Shown: positions 10,808 through 23,927 of the stretch, piece by piece
Position numbering within the stretch: position 1 is the stretch's first letter
How the letters are laid out: every line of letters starts with the position of its first letter
DNA from: Trichoplusia ni
Lineage: Eukaryota; Arthropoda; Insecta; Lepidoptera; Noctuidae
Assembly: GCF_003590095.1 (NCBI RefSeq)
Contig: NC_039502.1
Span: forward strand, 1,984,001 to 2,048,000
Direction: 5' to 3'
Length of the DNA: 64,000 nt
Notes under the pieces: model-generated
What the model saw: the letters and a program-made list of their open reading frames with translations, nothing else
What the model was told of the DNA's origin: nothing
Database searches by the model: none
Made by a program: the position numbers and the translations under genes

Positions 10808-11046
10808 GTGGTGGCCTTGCGGTTCTATCCATCAATTTGCATGCATGAGGTACAAGTTCGATCCCAACGAAGTCAAAGTAGCAATGTGATCTTTTGTCAA
10901 ATTATCTGTACTTTCTTAAAATTCTAATCTGAAATCGTTAACCCACAGTGGGATAGCGTGGTGATCAATGCTCAAATCTTGCCTATACGCGTAGAAGCCT
11001 GTGCCCAGCTGCTGTAAATACTTATACAGGCTGGTATTAAATATAT
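10808..11046 (+). mobile_element. tRNA-derived SINE, near complete
   Basis: The head carries an RNA polymerase III A box TGGCCTTGCGG (10812-10822; one mismatch to TRGCNNAGYGG) and a B box GTTCGATCC (10856-10864), about 33 bp apart as in tRNA genes. A tRNA-unrelated body follows. The tail has ACCCACAGTGGGATAGCGTGG, GATCAATGCTCAAATC, GTAGAAGCCTGTGCCCAGC and TACAGGCTGGTATT, equivalent to the copy at 8853. It is the best preserved SINE in the window; age differences and small indels are evident. Confidence 0.8.
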
Positions 11047-13295
11047 ATAAACAGTGTTTCTGTTAATAATTTATAAAACAAAATAAAACCTTTATCATAC
11101 ACTTAAACAAGAGCTATTTAAAGCATTTCTTAAGTCCCAACTTTTGGTACCAAAACCCAAGTTGGTACATTAAAAAGTTTAACTGCTAATTTTGGGGCCC
11201 CACCATGCTTCGTGACCGGATTGATGTGAAAATGGATTTCCTTAGTATCCGCGTAAGTTATTTATGTTTATATTATACAGTTAAAATGAAGTTCTTCTAT
11301 TATACTTCACGAATAAATTGTTTGTTCACAATTATGTAAGAACGTTAATCAAGCTTTTTGATTATTTGATTGGCGCGGTGGTTAGGTTGACTTCCGGAAA
11401 ATGTACGAAAGTACAATGTATTTTCTAATATTAAAAAAAAATATATATTTCTTCTTTAAGGAAAAGCACAAAACCTCTTAAATGGCCTTCCTCATGACGA
11501 ATATGGTCCTTTTGAATTTCACAAAGTCAGGATATTACCTAGGTATTATTTTTGTTCAGAAAAAGCTGCTAAAAAAACGAACGTCATTCTTCTCCATATG
11601 AAATCCTTAGACGATTTACTAAAAATAAACATTACAGTATTCTCTAAAAACTATAACAGTAAATTTAAATTAATTTATTGAAGTGTAAAATATAATTAAT
11701 AAACGTAGAAATTGAAAACCGCGGAGACCATCAACATGAGTTAGATGTACAGTTGGGATTAGTTTCGTAGGTTTTACGATTGTCTCTATAAACTGCGAAC
11801 TAATAAACTCTTAACCTCCAAGGGAATTCGCTAAACCGTAAACATAACGCCTCGCTCAGACTGTACACTCATAATAAGGTAGCTGTTGCCTGCGACTTCG
11901 TCTGCGTGATTTCTAATAACGTAGGTCATTATTAGGAACTCAAACAACTGTCATCCTTACTTTACAGCCGCATAGTTTTCATAGGAGATATAAATGTAAT
12001 TCGTACTAAGATAATGAATTTAAAAACAAAACTAACTATGAATGTTACGCTATCAACACCCGCATAACCGTTTTTGATGAATTTGGATAGCAAATGCCTG
12101 CAGTTAATCAAAACTAGTCAATTGTGATTTAATGTTAAACAAAACGGTATGGATTACAATCATATGCTTTTTTACAATATTTAGAACATTATTGAAACGA
12201 ATTTTAATGCTAAATCTACATCTCTGGATCACCCAAAGTCGGAGCAGAACACCTGACGTAAAGTTCATCTATAAACCATGATCTGCATATATTATAAGTA
12301 GCATTAAAAAATAAAATAAATATCAAAACGTATTAAAACTTGTGACTGATTAACCCGATATTCATTCGAATGGGTTTCGTCGAATCGCATGTGAATACCA
12401 AATATTGAATTAAACTTCCCGCTTTTCCTTTCCCAGAAATATTATTAAAACAGTTTTACACAAACGTGAATTCCACGAAATTGTTTTAAAAATATAAATG
12501 CAATCATTGTATTTATTTGTATTTGTAAAAATTTGTTAAAAGCTGATAATGAATTATCGTGATTATCTAATGATATTTAAATAATATTCTGTAGATGAGT
12601 TTAAGTTGCAAAACTCATTAAAATCAACTTTTAAATCTAAAGATTTTTGAGTTTTACTAAATAAATTCATATGCATATCTGTTATTGAGGGGTAGGATTG
12701 TTATTTTCATGTATTTGTTTCTTTTAAATCGAACCGACCGGAAAGAAAAACCATTTCATGATTTTTTTATGTAATCTGTACCTAATCCCCTACTGGTGCA
12801 AGCCACATCACACTGAACCATTGTCACTAACACAAGTCTGAAAGGCAGATGAACAATGATTTGATAATAATTTAATAAAACAAAGTCCGTCTGTACCCAG
12901 CACATACTCGTAAGTCACAATAAAACGAACTCGCATATAATTCTAGAATAATTTAATTTGTTAACCCTTAGCCCGGTTTATGGGTAACGGTGAAACTTGG
13001 TTAATTGCACACTATCGTACGCCGTGGGTGCGTTGTGGCGTTTATGGGAGCCGTGGTTTTGGGAGAACTGCGGTTTTCATTGTGATACTCTTAGAGCTTC
13101 ATGTTTACTGTGTCGGATTAATGTTGGCAAAGAATTTGAGAATTTTGTTTCGATCTTTTTTTTCATTTGTATAGCAATAGAGAGTTCTGTAAAAATAGGC
13201 AAAAGAAAATAGATTTGTAGGTCCCATCCTCAAGCTCATTATCGTTGATTAACCTCAATCTCAATCAATTTGTTATTATACTGGCAAGATAAATA
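11047..13295. other. AT-rich noncoding DNA with a Helitron-end relic
   Basis: Mostly featureless apart from the Helitron end listed at 11878. The 64- and 71-codon frames near 12980-13212 overlap each other on the same strand in different frames. Their first 100 bp are somewhat GC-rich, but there is no support for coding. Confidence 0.5.
11878..11925 (-). mobile_element. Helitron-like 3' end fragment
   Basis: TAGCTGTTGCCTGCGACTTCGTCTGCGTG in two blocks (11880 onward) matches the 3' terminus of the element at 5665, read on the minus strand. The terminal CTAG is altered (GGTAG). The rest of the element is not recognisable, so this is an old fragment. Confidence 0.65.
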
Positions 13296-13427
13296 CAAAA
13301 TCTGTGAAAATCTCAGCTGACCAGCTATCACGCTTTATGAGATAAAGCCTGGTCACAAACGGACGAAAAGACATGCGATGCCTTAGAAACATGTTTTTCG
13401 TTGTTACCCAATGGGTACGAAACAAAT
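13296..13427 (+). mobile_element. Dispersed moth repeat, 3' half
   Basis: Blocks AAATCTGTGAAAATCTCAG, CCAGCTATCACG, TTTATGAGATAAAGCCTGGT, ACAAACGGACG, GCCTTAGAAAC and ACCCAATGGGTACG occur in the order of a repeat very common in Lepidoptera ('...GTCTAGCTATCACGGTTCATGAG...CCTGGTGACAGACGGAC...CCCTTTGGGTACGGAACC'). Related copies lie at 23662 and 51018. I cannot assign its transposon class. Confidence 0.6.
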
Positions 13428-16400
13428 GTCGAAGTAGTCTGCACTATTCTTGGTACATCTTTTTGAAACTTACAAAATTATTATGATGAATTATAAAAAA
13501 CAAATTAATTTCGCTCTTTAAAACCAAACTATACATTCTCTTGTATCATATTAACACTATTTTTGGAACTCCGATCATCCACACTGTATATAACATTAGA
13601 AAGTCCACGCTATCTCTATACAGGGTGTAACAGCAAAATGCAGTGAACGGAATTGGCACGGATCCTCCGAGATATTCCCAGATATATCGCGGGCATTTGT
13701 CAAACAACTCGATGCGATTGTAATGAAACTGATTTTACACAACATTTGAACTTCACTATTTGATTTGTTTCGTGCAACGTGGGGCTCCGTTGTTTATTAC
13801 TTATAGGATTTTGTGCCAATACAAGTAATACATATCTTGCAATATAGTATTTTTAAGTTCTGAGGTTATGTCACAAGTTACGAATACTTTTATTGGGTAT
13901 CGATCATACTAAATCATTGATTTTTATGAACATTATAATGTGCTTAATTTAATTTTGAATATTCTTGTACATTTTGTTTGTGTAGAAAATCATAGAAGTA
14001 TTTCGGGAAGGTTGCCCATGGGTGGGACACAGTGAGCTAGATTAAAAATATTTGCTAAATTTTTAAACAATTCTAAACTGCAGGCTTTTTTGGTATATCG
14101 CACGGTCAAGCTTTGTTATTGTTCTTATTTAGCATTAAATTAAACAAAAACAATTAGTTTATTGAAAAAACATCAACAATGAGTAATTGTACAATAAAGA
14201 GTTGAACAGAATAATATTTCTTAACAAAATCCTAACAGGTATTTCATATTAGATTATGAAAGCACTCAAGTCTATTCTTACGACTTAATACATATTTGTG
14301 GAGAGCCCCTCTAACAGCAAACAGCTATAATCTAACTCCGTCCAGCGGAGCCGTACTGCATTAATTTAGATCTGAACGGAGATTGTATTAAGTAAAGGGC
14401 CCGATTAAACTGTCTGTCTTCAGCCTGATATCTCTTCACTATGTCGCCTGTGAGCACAGTGCATGAGCGGAGCGGGGAGCGGGAAACAAAAGTGAAATGA
14501 TACTAGTTAAAATGTTCGCGACTTTGATTCGTTTTTTGGTATGGTGCTGTGGGTCACAAACCTTGGGTTTAAATACTAGGTTTCACAAACAGTTTTTTTC
14601 TGCTATGTTGAATGTTGAACATCTTTTGATGTATTGCATCAAACACAGATTTAGTGGTCAATCCGTTATGCTTGTCCTAAGTCTTCAATTATTCATTTTT
14701 GTAATGAACAATGCACTCCTGCGAGGATACCTATCTAAGTATGTGTGTCTATATAAGAGAGTATAATGTTATTATTTGTGTATCTATTTAGGTATCAGAG
14801 TCTCAAAAGATCTTTAAAAATTATCGAAGAATTTGAGTTCTTAATTGTGGAAACATTTTCTTTAAATCGCTGCTCCCATCAGCAAAGCACAACCCCAAGT
14901 AGAATTTGATGTATCTACCTGACCGCTTAGAATTTAACGGTGTGATGGTTTGGTTTACTTTTGTAATTAAATATGGCTACCGTGAATGCGTTCACTCGTG
15001 ATTGTTCCATCTAAATGACTTGCGTTTAACAGAAGCTTTCAACGAACTGTCACAACCTGTGTTCGTGTAGATAGAGTAACAATATTTGGCGTGACTTGTC
15101 CGGCGTACGCAGATGTTTGACGCATGAGGTAAAGACAAATTGGACAATTAAACCAGTTATGCGTATTGGTATGGAGAGATTGACGTTTAATGAAGCGAGC
15201 ATGAAAATATTTAAATTGACTCTGCTGTGGATGCCTTGTTATCCCTTTCGGTCACGTATTACAATTTTACAATAGATCTAGAGTGTTTGAATCAATAATT
15301 AAGGATACCTGGATGTGATAACTTGATAATCTCCAATCATTTTTGAGGATTCCGAAAACGAATCGTCTGTCTTTAGATTTCCATGGTTCGAACCGATTCA
15401 TTTTCATTGATCCTATTTGCACAGAACCCACGGTGTCACGAGTCTGAATGACAAATCGGGTTTTCAAACGTAAACAAAAGACAATAAAGAACATTAAAGT
15501 AACAAATAATATAATTCCCTTATTTTCCCCTATAAGTGGCTCTCTAATGAATTCCCTTATAGCGCAGTAGAATAGAAGTCTCTGAGCATGAATAAAGAAT
15601 CCCTGACTCCTTGATAGCAGCTGTAATTACCTGCGAGCTAACTACTGGCTACCAGCCTATTACTCGCTCAAATATTTATAGAGCCTTCTTCAGTTGTCTA
15701 CACGATGCAGGTAGAAGGCAGAAGTACAGAAACTGGTAATTGTGTTATTTTGTTATATAATCTGCAAAAAAAGAAATTTAGAATAATTATTTAAAATAAA
15801 TAATTAATCTTTTTCATAAATTAGATCTACGTCCTTTTAATATCATGGTCTTTTCAGATGTTACAAGCAAACACATATAGTACGCTCTTATTAATTAACA
15901 TTTTTCAAAGTTTAATTTTGCATTTACTTATTTTATTTTTTTACCTTAAGCGGCTGGTACTGTTATATTACTTATATAAACATATTGTTTTTACATAAAA
16001 CTAAGAAAGAAATTCTATGTAATAATGTAAATACTTCTGTTTATTAACTGTATGTTACTGAAGTAATACAAAGACGTGTTTTACTTGAACTCAAATGTTT
16101 ACTACTTTCACTGAGAGGATATTAAACGTTATAATATATTAAAATGTTTTGCGATCTAAATGTATGGTTATGTGTTTTTATCGAATTGGTTTACAATAGA
16201 TCAGAATGATTGCGATTTACATGATTCTCCTAAAGAACAGTGTTATTCAAAATCCATTACAAGTGTCCCGGCAAACAATAATATAAGTATTTGTTTATTT
16301 AATAAATTGTATGTAAATGTCCTTTCCTACAACTGAAAGTATTTTTTTTGTCCAACTCTGTAAAGTTGTGTCGATTAATAATTAATGCTCGAGACGTGTA

Positions 16401-17837
16401 AAGAAACATTTTTACCTAACAACACCATATTGGAAACTATCATTTTTAGCATATTTGTTACATGTCCAGAAATAGTTGATTAATATAAAGACACTTTATG
16501 TGTATATTCCATACTCTTATTGTATATTATCAGTCATAGTTTCCATACGTACGATATGCTATCATCACGCCAGCATCCAATGACGTCGGTGCTGCGGCGG
16601 TGATACGAGCACAACAATGCCCTGCCGGTACTGTCACCGGCAGAAGTGATTCACACAGATAAATCACGTCCAGTTTACGTAACTACCGCTTGTTAACTGA
16701 ATGAGTATTATTTTATTTTAACTTATCGATATTATTGTTCTTGGTTGACGGATTGGAATCAATTTGTGTTAAAGGAATAAAATAGTTTTGATGATATCGA
16801 ATAGTGTGATGGAAAGCCTATATTTCGAAATGCATTGGTAAGACCTCGGAACTATGATTGTATCACACCAAGCATTGATACTAGTAGGGATATTTGAAAG
16901 AATGTTAAGCCTCCCGTATTTTTCAACTCTTCGAATTGCAATAGGAACTTTGTATAACAAACTTACATTTACATCCCGCAACAGAATAAAAATCAATTTT
17001 ATCAAACGGCAAAAAACAACGCACAATTTCGTTCGCACCTAAAAAATCCAACAATTTCCCGCAATTTTTTCATACATGTTACATCTTTATTTCCCCCACG
17101 TCGCCGCAGCCGAGAAAATCTACATTTAGCGGCTACCTAATAATTTTTTCACACCGCCAAAGGTGTTTTTTCCTAAAACAAAAAAGTTGGCCAAACACAC
17201 CCCTCGTGACGTGTGAAAACCGGATCGCGCCGGATTAGACCAGTTTTGACCGCAATGTTTACTTTTTAATAACAGATGGGATAACAGGTACAAAGAATAG
17301 ATATTTTTGTTTTGCATTTTTAGATATCTATAAATAAAGATTTGTGTCTAATTGAAAAAATGAAGGGTATCTTTCGTACGGATTCAATAAATAAATGAAT
17401 GCAATAATTTTAATAAATAAATAAATCATTCAATTAAACGCTTTTATTAATTCTGTTTAAAGCTACTATTAACTGAAATTACAATCTGTCTACAAAACGT
17501 AACTTCTGCCTCACCTCGAAGCAGATTAGATCACGAAACAGCCGGAGTGTTCGGGAGAGGTACGTAATTGTAATCAGAACATGAGTCACCAGTTCGGCAA
17601 TCGAGAAATCACATAAATGCCTTTATTGCAACAGCTTTAAGTTTCAATTTGTTGTGTTGCTAATCAGAATTGTGTGGTGCAGTTGTTGAGCGATTAGCTG
17701 GTTGATTTACCACTATAGTTGATAATCCGAAAACGAACAAAAAGTAAGAAACACGTGATTTGCTGGCCTTTTAGTTTCTGGCATATTTGGCGTAACGATA
17801 ACAATAAATCCTGTGTAATCCTTTTGTTCAATGCCAA
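13428..17837. other. AT-rich noncoding DNA with two small GC-rich patches
   Basis: No gene recognised. A purine-rich GAGCGGAGCGGGGAGCGGG tract lies at 14465-14484, ahead of an 89-codon hydrophobic frame (14497-14766) with no domain. A second GC-rich patch at 16563-16650 holds a CRE-like TGACGTCG and an 8-bp dyad CTGCCGGT/ACCGGCAG. The 89-codon and 62-codon frames around 16.8-17.0 kb lie on opposite strands over the same bases, so at most one could be real, and neither has support. Confidence 0.5.
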
Positions 17838-17990
17838 TGTTACAAAAATGAATCAAGCGAGGGGTTTTATTAGCATTCAAGCTACATTCACAGATATACC
17901 GAAACTTAGAAAAAGCATTAGTTTTTCACACAAACGCTTGTCCTAAGCTGCGATCGAACCTGTAACCTTTCGGCTATCCGAGCAGTGGGT
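17838..17990 (-). mobile_element. tRNA-derived SINE, minus strand
   Basis: On the minus strand: A-box-like TAGCCGAAAGG, B box GGTTCGATCGC, then TTAGGACAAGCGTTTGTGTGA and an AATGC segment. This is the same block order as the SINE at 49318 (TACAAGCATTTGTGTGATC...GAATGCTTG). A and B boxes are only four bases apart here, so part of the tRNA-like head has been deleted. The 75-codon plus-strand frame crossing it is not a gene. Confidence 0.6.
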
Positions 17991-20900
17991 ATATAGTGCT
18001 ATTCTGCTACTTATAACACCTAATTTCCGGTACAATATACCAGTACTTCCTCTTACAGATTCTTTGCCTTACTGTTTTACTTTGTCTTTACGAAATTATC
18101 CACACCGTCTAATCTTGGACCACAGTGTAACGGTCCAGAGTTAGTCATATTGGCTTATCGGCACGTACGGAGTAACCTTATCAAATGTGGGCCACAGATC
18201 TGTTCGCTCACGGTTCCATCTAGGTGGGGTGCCGAGAAAGTTTCCTATAAATATCTACGAATGCTCCGCTTGCTAAACTAAAGGTTACTCCAGTTGAGGG
18301 CAAAGGGTCAACATGTGAATACTTATGTTTCTAAACTATTAAGGTATTAATAAAACAATATAACTAATAACAATAATAAACATCTGTATGTTATTCATAT
18401 AATAGCTGTTTTATATTTTAGCTAAAAGAGATGAATTTTAATATTCTTGTTCAACATCATCTACCAGTATTTATTCCATAAGACCATAGTCATTTAGGAC
18501 GTTTCGTGTTTGGGTAACGCACACTTGTCTTATCAGCTACCTACTTATATGGTAAAAACTTATACAGTTACACATGGTATTAAAAAATGTTTTTTCAGTT
18601 TATGATTGTTTTCTGTTACAATACCATCAATTTTCTAATTATTTCTCATTAAACTCATCGTCAATAATCATCCATGAGAACAATATTCTCACTTATTCAA
18701 ATAATTTGAAACTAAATCACGATATTACAAAAAGTTCTCTAAATTAAAATCAAAACTTGTGTCTGTTAGGAGGCGTTAAAACCACTATAACCATGAGGCG
18801 TCTTCATCGAAATTCCAATTTCACTGAAATATTAACTGTCTAACATTTAGAAAAGGGTTGGTTTGGGTTGCTCAGGGCTGGCGCGGCCCCACCGAGAACG
18901 GGTTTGTTTTTTGATTTATACTTGCGACGCTAGAAAGGTAAATATTTTTACTTTACATTTTTAAACGTACATATTTTTTATTTAGCTTTTGTCAGATCCC
19001 ATTGCTCGGCAAAGGCTTTAGTATTTTTCTTCCAGACATCTCCATCTTTCAAAGTTTGAATAAGAATAAAATATTTGATAAACACAGGAGAGTATCAATT
19101 ACACAATACTTTCTAAACAAAAAATTATCTATCAGGAGTTATTTTAAGGAAAAGCTAGCCATAACATAACAGTGAAAAAGGTATTCTAGATTCACGCTTG
19201 AATCAAAAATCTAATCTTTTAACAGCCAATAATTCACAAAAAAAAACTGCTCAAACTAAATTAAGTCTATATTTCAAAAACTCAATTTCATTTATCAACT
19301 TTTACTGATAAATATAATATTATCAGAAATTACCCGAGTTTTGTCCCTGAAGGGAGCCCTGGAGCCCTCGTTACGCAACCCCCAGCGAGTTTGATGTATT
19401 ATGTATTACACTGGTATTTCAGACAAGTTTTCACGCCACTTTTGACACTAATTATACGACTAGCTGTATTTCCAAGTTGCGTGCTGTAAAAAATGATGGA
19501 GCCCTCTTATTTTGGACGTAGGACGTTCTATAAACATCAAAGGATAAAAAACTGGTTAACACACTTCTAGATAGTTGAGCTGTGATTTTTAGGATTCCAG
19601 TTCAATTAAGGTGTTGGCCGGTTGAAATTTTCTTAGGGTAAAATAATCGAAACTATCGAATTTTACAATCATGTCACGAATGCTAAAATTTTTGCCATAC
19701 AGTAACGTCCCCACTCATAAACTTAAACCTCTTTTTCTAATTAATTGTATTTTTTTAGACATACGTGTCTAATGCTATAAAAGCATAAGTTTTTAAAACA
19801 CGCTAAGAAATCTATTATTTTTGCCCCAAAACTGTACAACAGTAACTAAAAAAGTGGAGTCGCTAAGTGAAACTCTCCAACTAAAAATGCACCATAAGTG
19901 ACATTTCATCATACGTAATTTAGTAACATTAGACGGATCAAGATGTATTATTATGCAGGACGGACTCGCGACGACTTATTTCTAATTGTATACTGTGTAA
20001 CTTACCACAGACACGTGTAGCGTTTTGTACCTCAAGGTATATTGGTTCGGGCTGTTGCTATGCCGAATACTGGAGCGTTCTGGAAATTAGATTGTTTGAG
20101 TAGGCATGTGAAGAGAAGAAACTAAGATCTTTGAAATAATTTTTAGTGGTATTTCATCCTACAAGATTTGATACTTTAGGTTTAATTTGGAAAGTAACAA
20201 ATCGCCTTATTTACTAATAATGTACATGAAAGTTTCAATAAATAAATAAAGTAAGTACTCTTTTAAGGTATTCATGATTGGAAATATTATTGCGTACTTT
20301 CGTAGTCTTGCTTTTAACATTAAGACGAGAATATGATACTTAGAAGTAACATTAAGGATAAAAAAAATAATTTTAGCCGTTGCTAAGTTATTCGTTTTAT
20401 TTAAGTGATCATGATTGTTCTCAAAATAAGACAGTGGCTTCTCCTTAAAATTTAAATAATGTTCAGCAAGAAATTCAACTGACTAGCAAGAAATCCAAGT
20501 TATGTCAGTCAAATATGACAAGATAACGACTGGTAGTCGGTATCGGTCCTTGAGCTAATGACACTCATACTTGTAAATGACACCTAGTTTAAATGACGTC
20601 CACCGAGTGACCGCGTAATATCGCTGAATGTTTTACGAGCAGACAATCGATCTGGCGGTGCATGGTGGGGTGGCAACTGGCACTGTCTTCGTATTCATAA
20701 ACTGTTTTTGATCTGATTTTAACTATTGCATAAGGCATTCGTTTAGTTTTGAACTCCCCTGTGTTAGTGGAGTATGGTGAACTTGAAAGTGATGAATTAT
20801 GTTTAACACGTCGAAGTCATCAAGTTTATTAAACTACTGTTAACCTGTAAACAAAAACATTTAACAGGAAAATCCTATTTAAATACAGTAAGTATTAAAT

Positions 20901-21514
20901 AAAAATTGCAAAACGAAACAATAATATAATGGATATTATCACATGAAAAGCACAAAGAAATAATTATAAAAACATGACATTACAATAGTTGTTTACAGTG
21001 ATAAACTGCGTCGAAATAAAAGCCGTTTTGAGGTAAAACAATGATAATTAAATTACGCGTAAACCAAGTACTTAGAACGCAAAAACGTAAACCAAACACA
21101 CTGAGACAATGGATTATTATACGAAGAGATGTCAACAATAAGTGGGTACGAGAAAGCTTTCGAGTTACCATGGAAACTCACTTTAAAATTATATTTATTG
21201 TGAAAAATTGTGAGAAACCCATACAATAAAAAGTGATGCGTGTCAGTGCTGTAAGGTTTTGGCCAACATGAAATGCGATATCTTTTTATAGTTTTGATAG
21301 TATAATGTAGTATACTTTTTATAGTGTTATGTGCGTAATGTAAAAGTTTTTATTAAATAAAGTTATCTAAAAGCTGACTCAATGCCATGAACATTTTTAA
21401 TCTTTCATAATCTTTGAAATTCTTTTTATTCCTTTTATTTTTACCTTTTATTTTTTTTATTTTTATAACGCAAAGTCAGACCCTTGAATGTATAAAAAAC
21501 GATGTATATTCAAA

Positions 21515-21550
21515 CCTAGGCACTTAGGTACACCTAGGTACTTACCTAGG
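21515..21550. repeat. Cluster of CCTAGG palindromes
   Basis: CCTAGG occurs at 21515-21520, 21533-21538 and 21545-21550, with a related CTTAGG at 21523-21528. The spacers (GTAC, GTACTTA) are themselves repetitive, so this looks like a short imperfect tandem duplication of a palindromic unit. Confidence 0.6.
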
Positions 21551-23426
21551 CATGAATGTATTTTCTGCAGAAAATCTCTACATCTTAACATACAAGCATT
21601 AAGATTTTTCTTGTTAAACTCTACTAATTTTATTATTTCCATAAACGTGATAAAACCAATAGTAGGGGTTAGACTATGACAACAGTAGTCATACATGCGC
21701 AGTTGTAGGTCGGCTTCGAGTTACTGTCGTAACATAATTAATATTATTATAAACATCGCACTATTTATGTTCAAACCTCTTTTTTGCTTAGTTACCTATA
21801 ACTAAACAGCTGGCCAGTGTCAGGTTTACAAAACAATTGATAGATATATTGTTTTATTTTTGTATTCGCTTATTGAGAGTAGATGACGACGTATTAGTAT
21901 AAAAAAACTTGTTCGCATTACGTAGTTGGTAAGATAGAGAATTGAATATTGGGATAGGTTTTTTTATAAAGTCGATTTATATGTAATAAATAGTAGCAGT
22001 GCAAAGACTCGACATATTGTACGGTCAAAAAATACCTCATCGTTTTAAAATTTAAAGACTGGAATTACCTTAACCATTACCTTACCTTAAACACTCGCTA
22101 ATATCTACATTATGCTAAAAAGATTCTTTTTCGTCTATCTGTAGACCACAATGTTAACATCTTAAAAAAAAGTTAAAATCTTCCGTACAATCAAACATCT
22201 ATTTCCCAACAAAACTATTAGAAAACATAAACTAACAGTTCACATCCGACAAAGATTACCATCAGAATCGCGCGCAATATAAATAGAATAAAAAAATCTA
22301 GATTTATGACTTCGCCACCGTTGCATAAATGTTGACTGCCCAAACGCGGTTTGTGGTCCTAAGCTTTACCGACCAACATTACTTCAACCTCCCGCAATCG
22401 GAATCACACCCTAAGTACCAAGATTCAGGGGTGGTTTAAGGGGTATGGTAGGTCAGGTGAAGCTGGTCGTTCTCCGTACTTTGACGATTTACAGCCCACT
22501 TTGATTTACTTTTAATGGGAATAAAGTAAATTTACACGTGTTATAAATCAATACGGTACGGTTGCGTTTAGGAAATCTACACCCTTTGAGTTTAATTGAC
22601 GGTTTTTTCTTTCATGTTCTTCTATCGCTTTTTAATATTATTTTCTTTTCTTATGTCTTTGCTTTTGAAACGTCTTCGTTTATTTATTCTGGGCTCTCTG
22701 TGTGTTGAAAGTTTGTTGTTTATATTTGGAAAAAAATATGGAAAGCGTACTATTAAGTTTTGATCACAAGTCTTGGTTTCGTAAATACTTTTTCACATGA
22801 ATTGTTTATTTTTAAATAAACACTGTAGCTTTATACATATATTTTTAAGCTGCGAAGATATTATAATTTACAAACAAATATAAGAAAAGATTACAAGACT
22901 TTGAAGATCATTCACATCAAAAACCCTAGCATTGAATAATTCAATTAGAAGTTTGCATCTCTATCCACGTACGTTTTCTGGTCGTAACCATTCAAATATT
23001 TCACAAATACGCTCATATGACGAAGCTCCATATTAACAGGACTGGTTGTAAATCAGACATTTAACAATAAAACCAATCAGCGGCGTTAACGGTGGTTTAA
23101 TTGAAAATTGACCTGTCGGGAGCAGCGTGTGTCTGCGCGCTAAATGAAGACATGTTTGTTTCCTTCGAGTAGTCCGCGAGTTGAAGTGCCTCGCCGTTCT
23201 GCAGTGCTGGTATGTGCGGGCTTTTCTTAATGTTTGAGAAATTCAGTTTGGCCCTACAAGTAAATCAATCATTGTAATAATTATAGATGGAGGAGGATTT
23301 TTGGGGGCTTGAAATTTGTATTAAGTGCCTCTACATGCTTTGACAAGCACTTCAAGCGACAGATCGCGATTATCGTACGTTGTCAATATGAATGTTCGTA
23401 GGTCCGCACTAGATGAACGATACGGG

Positions 23427-23443
23427 TAAATACGCGTGAGTAA
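23427..23443 (+). repeat. 17-bp sequence shared with 58540-58556
   Basis: TAAATACGCGTGAGTAA is identical here and at 58540-58556. A 17-base exact match containing CGCG is unlikely by chance in AT-rich DNA. Together with the CGGGCAAT...CCCGATAAATACG context of the second copy, it suggests a diverged dispersed repeat. Confidence 0.5.
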
Positions 23444-23661
23444 AACATGAAGTTTACTAAAAAAATATGTTAATACTTTTGACTTTTTGCCCTGGGATAC
23501 TGAATTACTCCGTAAAATGGCTTATATTATGAATAGGTGTCGCGTCATGGAATACGGTATTTAGCAAGATTAGGTAGAATAGTGTAAGGAACCATAACAC
23601 TGAGGGCTAAAGAAAAAATATATAATTAATCGCCTTAAAGGCCGCAATTTCTCGGCCTTTT

Positions 23662-23927
23662 CACAAGTCAAGTGCGAGTCGGACTTAAGACACTTGGGAT
23701 TTTGTACAAATAAGCTAAAGAAAAGTAAACCAATCGATCTTTATTTTTAGTATTTGTTATAGCTGGAGCAGGCGCACATGATTAGTGAACATGAAAAATC
23801 CTATAGCAAGTCTAGATATCATGGTTCATAAGATACCGCCTGGTGACGGACGTACAGGCAAATAGACGGACCAACAGCTTAGACTTAGAAGTAGAATGCC
23901 TTTTTTACCCTTCAGGAATCCTAAAAT
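23662..23927 (+). mobile_element. Dispersed moth repeat, nearly full length
   Basis: Starts with ACAAGTCAAGTGCGAGTCGG, continues through TTTATTTTTAGTATTTGTTA and ATATCATGGTTCATAAGATA, then CCGCCTGGTGACGGACG, ACAGCTTAG and TTTTTTACCCTTCAGGAATC, ending CCTAAAA. All these blocks match, in order, a repeat I know from many lepidopteran genomes. It is diverged and carries no coding capacity. Confidence 0.7.

Larger units (their letters stand above)
17991..23661. other. AT-rich noncoding DNA
   Basis: No gene recognised over more than 5 kb. Short frames near 21.0-21.7 kb are paired on opposite strands and have chance-like composition. GC-richer patches lie at about 20600-20690 and 23110-23220. A CCTAGG cluster lies at 21515-21550, and a tandem AGCAAGAAATYCAA pair near 20465-20500. 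Confidence 0.5.

Noticed and set aside
12980..13212. Two overlapping plus-strand frames of 64 and 71 codons
   Set aside because: Slight GC enrichment at the start only; the two frames compete and no donor or acceptor sites fit well.
14497..14766. 89-codon hydrophobic plus-strand frame
   Set aside because: Hydrophobicity follows from T-rich codons; no signal peptide cleavage context, homology or splice sites recognised.
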